This document shows, one piece after another, positions 20,584-21,493 of a DNA stretch of 21,493 nt. Below the pieces are notes generated by a model, which saw only the letters and a program-made list of their open reading frames with translations, made no database searches and had not been told where the DNA came from. The position numbers and the translations under genes were made by a program. Origin of the DNA: UBA2283 sp041658955 (lineage in GTDB: Bacteria; Patescibacteriota; Microgenomatia; UBA12405); NCBI GenBank assembly GCA_041658955.1, contig JBAZZE010000014.1, forward strand, positions 1-21,493, written 5' to 3'. The stretch's first letter is position 1. Each line of letters opens with the position of its first letter.

Positions 20584-21276
20584 TTATTTTTGGACTGTCA
20601 ACTCTTTTTCAGGGACAGTGGCATCGAAATTGACCTTACCACCATCTAAATTGAGTGAATTAATTTTTAAATTTGGGACAGATGTGATTCTTTCTTCGGC
20701 AAATTTTTCTACCGCAGGTATGTTTTCAGTGACGATGTTTTTAGGAATGGTAACTCTACCTACTTCAATATCCTGAGGAACAATACTTACTTTATTGTTG
20801 ACGACTTTGACACCACCTTTTAAATAAAAAGCCGGAGTAAAACCAATATTGTATTGTTCTATTTTTGATTCAATCTCAGCAACTGGGTGGGTAAATGAAA
20901 TCCAGGACAAAATCTTACGAACGTCTAGTGTACCCGAGGCCTCACCAGTTCCATCTTGATTAATTTTTATCTGAAGATTTGATATCGGATAATTTACCCA
21001 CTTAACTGTATTGTTTAATGCAGTTATTTCTGCGGAAGTAAAAGAAGTTTTAACATCTTTTTTACCCTGATAGGTGATTCCTGATTTGTTTTCGGCTGAA
21101 GGTGTAATTGATTCCGATAAAACGCCATTGTTGGTATAGGCATTTAACCTGTCCTCTTCACTATACCTAACTCCCAAATCCCGAGGAGGACTGGAAAATA
21201 TATACCGGTAAGCAGCAAAAGGGAGTAAAAATAAGATGAAAGTACAAATTACCAAAACTAAGATGACTTTTTTCAT
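20584..21276 (-). CDS. Membrane-anchored protein of unknown function
   Basis: This is a 230-residue protein with one N-terminal hydrophobic segment (about 4-26), followed by an external domain. The domain has FTSAEITALNN, then a beta pattern (ISNLQIKINQDGTGEASGTL), KVSIVPQDIEVGRVTIP and a final LKINSLNLDGGKVNFDATVP. The arrangement resembles YpmS/DUF2140 or LmeA-like lipid-binding folds, where a helix motif (LTxxEINALL) precedes curved beta strands, but similarity is only in outline. It is the first gene of the minus-strand block and abuts the SdpI-family gene. TATACT lies four bases before the ATG. The function is unknown. Confidence 0.75.
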   Translation of the reverse strand: MKKVILVLVICTFILFLLPFAAYRYIFSSPPRDLGVRYSEEDRLNAYTNNGVLSESITPSAENKSGITYQGKKDVKTSFTSAEITALNNTVKWVNYPISNLQIKINQDGTGEASGTLDVRKILSWISFTHPVAEIESKIEQYNIGFTPAFYLKGGVKVVNNKVSIVPQDIEVGRVTIPKNIVTENIPAVEKFAEERITSVPNLKINSLNLDGGKVNFDATVPEKELTVQK

Positions 21277-21280
21277 ATTT

Positions 21281-21286
21281 AGTATA
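21281..21286 (-). promoter_or_regulatory. TATACT -10-like box before the 230-aa gene
   Basis: The minus strand reads TATACT, AAAT, ATG. The four-base gap is slightly short for a start at the A of the ATG, so the true start point may lie elsewhere. No -35 at 16-18 bases was found. Confidence 0.33.
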
Positions 21287-21297
21287 TTTTATCACCA

Positions 21298-21326
21298 TTG
21301 ACAATATACTGAACTCCTACTATAAC
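21298..21326 (+). promoter_or_regulatory. Near-consensus sigma-70-type promoter for the SOD gene
   Basis: There is an exact TTGACA (21298-21303), a 17-base spacer and TATAAC (21321-21326, 5 of 6). Transcription would start near 21333, leaving a leader of about 27 bases. A second exact TATAAT at 21344-21349, ten bases before the ATG, could give a shorter message. This is the best promoter in the window. Confidence 0.7.
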
Positions 21327-21359
21327 AGTAATAGTTAATGATATATAATTATTTTAAAT

Positions 21360-21493
21360 ATGAGTAAATTCACCCTAAACCCCCTCCCCTACGCTTATGA
21401 AGCTCTTGAACCAGTAATCAGCAAACAAATCATGGAACTTCACCATGACAAACACCATGCAGCCTATGTTAACGGAGCCAATGCTGCTTTAGA
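21360..21493 (+). CDS. Fe/Mn superoxide dismutase, 3' end cut by window edge
   Basis: The first 44 residues are visible. They read FTLNPLPYAYEALEPVISKQ, then IMELHHDKHHAAYVNGANAAL, the standard N-terminal helix hairpin of Fe/Mn superoxide dismutases. H28 corresponds to the first metal ligand and H32-H33 belong to the conserved HHxxHH run. The enzyme converts superoxide to peroxide and oxygen in the cytosol. The NGANAAL ending is closer to Mn-type (sodA) than Fe-type sequences, but the other three ligands and the metal-selecting residues lie outside the window, so no symbol is given. There is no Shine-Dalgarno sequence, and a strong promoter precedes it. Confidence 0.93.
   Translation, partial: MSKFTLNPLPYAYEALEPVISKQIMELHHDKHHAAYVNGANAAL

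Noticed and set aside
1..21493. tRNA genes, insertion sequences, phage genes or attachment sites
   Set aside because: No cloverleaf-like or GTTCRA arm pattern with matching acceptor ends was noticed in the short gaps, and no transposase, integrase or flanking inverted repeats were seen. A covariance-model search could still find something missed by eye.

Overview
The window looks like a piece of a Candidate Phyla Radiation (Patescibacteria) genome, most likely from the Microgenomates side. That placement is inference from protein style and gene packing, because no rRNA gene is present. The DNA is AT-rich. Genes are packed with ATGA, GTGA or TAATG overlaps and there is no gene-free stretch above 100 bases. 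TGA is used as a stop at several overlaps (ends at 11124, 10227, 8938, 17825), so this is the ordinary code, not the TGA=Gly code of Gracilibacteria. Secreted proteins carry a signal segment ending in RNRAA, long Pro-Thr stalks and LPNSG tails.

Region 1 (1-2527, plus strand): the 3' part of a GT4 glycosyltransferase, then an overlapping multi-pass GT-C glycosyltransferase. Region 2 (2496-13349, minus strand) is one long, tightly packed cell-surface block. In transcription order it holds the lipid II flippase MurJ, PilN-like and PilO-like type IV pilus proteins, a small anchored protein, a fibronectin III/Ig-like surface protein, two tandem paralogous Cys-rich proteins on Pro-Thr stalks with LPNSG tails, a UbiA-family polyprenyl-phosphate phosphoribosyltransferase, and two GT39/PMT-like GT-C glycosyltransferases. 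The first of these two GT-C genes has a frameshift near its 3' end. The arrangement suggests that surface or pilus proteins are made together with the lipid-linked pentose and glycosyltransferases that might decorate their Thr-rich stalks.

Region 3 (13356-16586, plus strand with one small minus-strand gene): ribosomal protein S20 with a lysine-rich tail, MetG with a PheT-like C-terminal tRNA-binding domain, a small GC-richer hypothetical gene on the minus strand, and a TatD-family nuclease. Region 4 (16589-21276, minus strand) is a housekeeping and membrane block. In transcription order it holds an anchored protein of unknown function, an SdpI-family protein, methionine aminopeptidase, a CPBP protease, FolD, a 67-aa hypothetical protein, a cysteine-less thioredoxin-fold protein and a DUF4239 protein. 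Region 5 (21298-21493, plus strand): a near-consensus promoter and the start of an Fe/Mn superoxide dismutase gene.

Shine-Dalgarno sequences are not apparent at most starts. At most genes that appear to begin a transcript, a TATAAT-like hexamer lies only 4-7 bases before the start codon, which suggests leaderless mRNAs. Other points worth a second look are a perfectly palindromic -10 shared by two divergent genes, the frameshift, the duplicated stalk proteins, and a thioredoxin fold without its catalytic cysteines.
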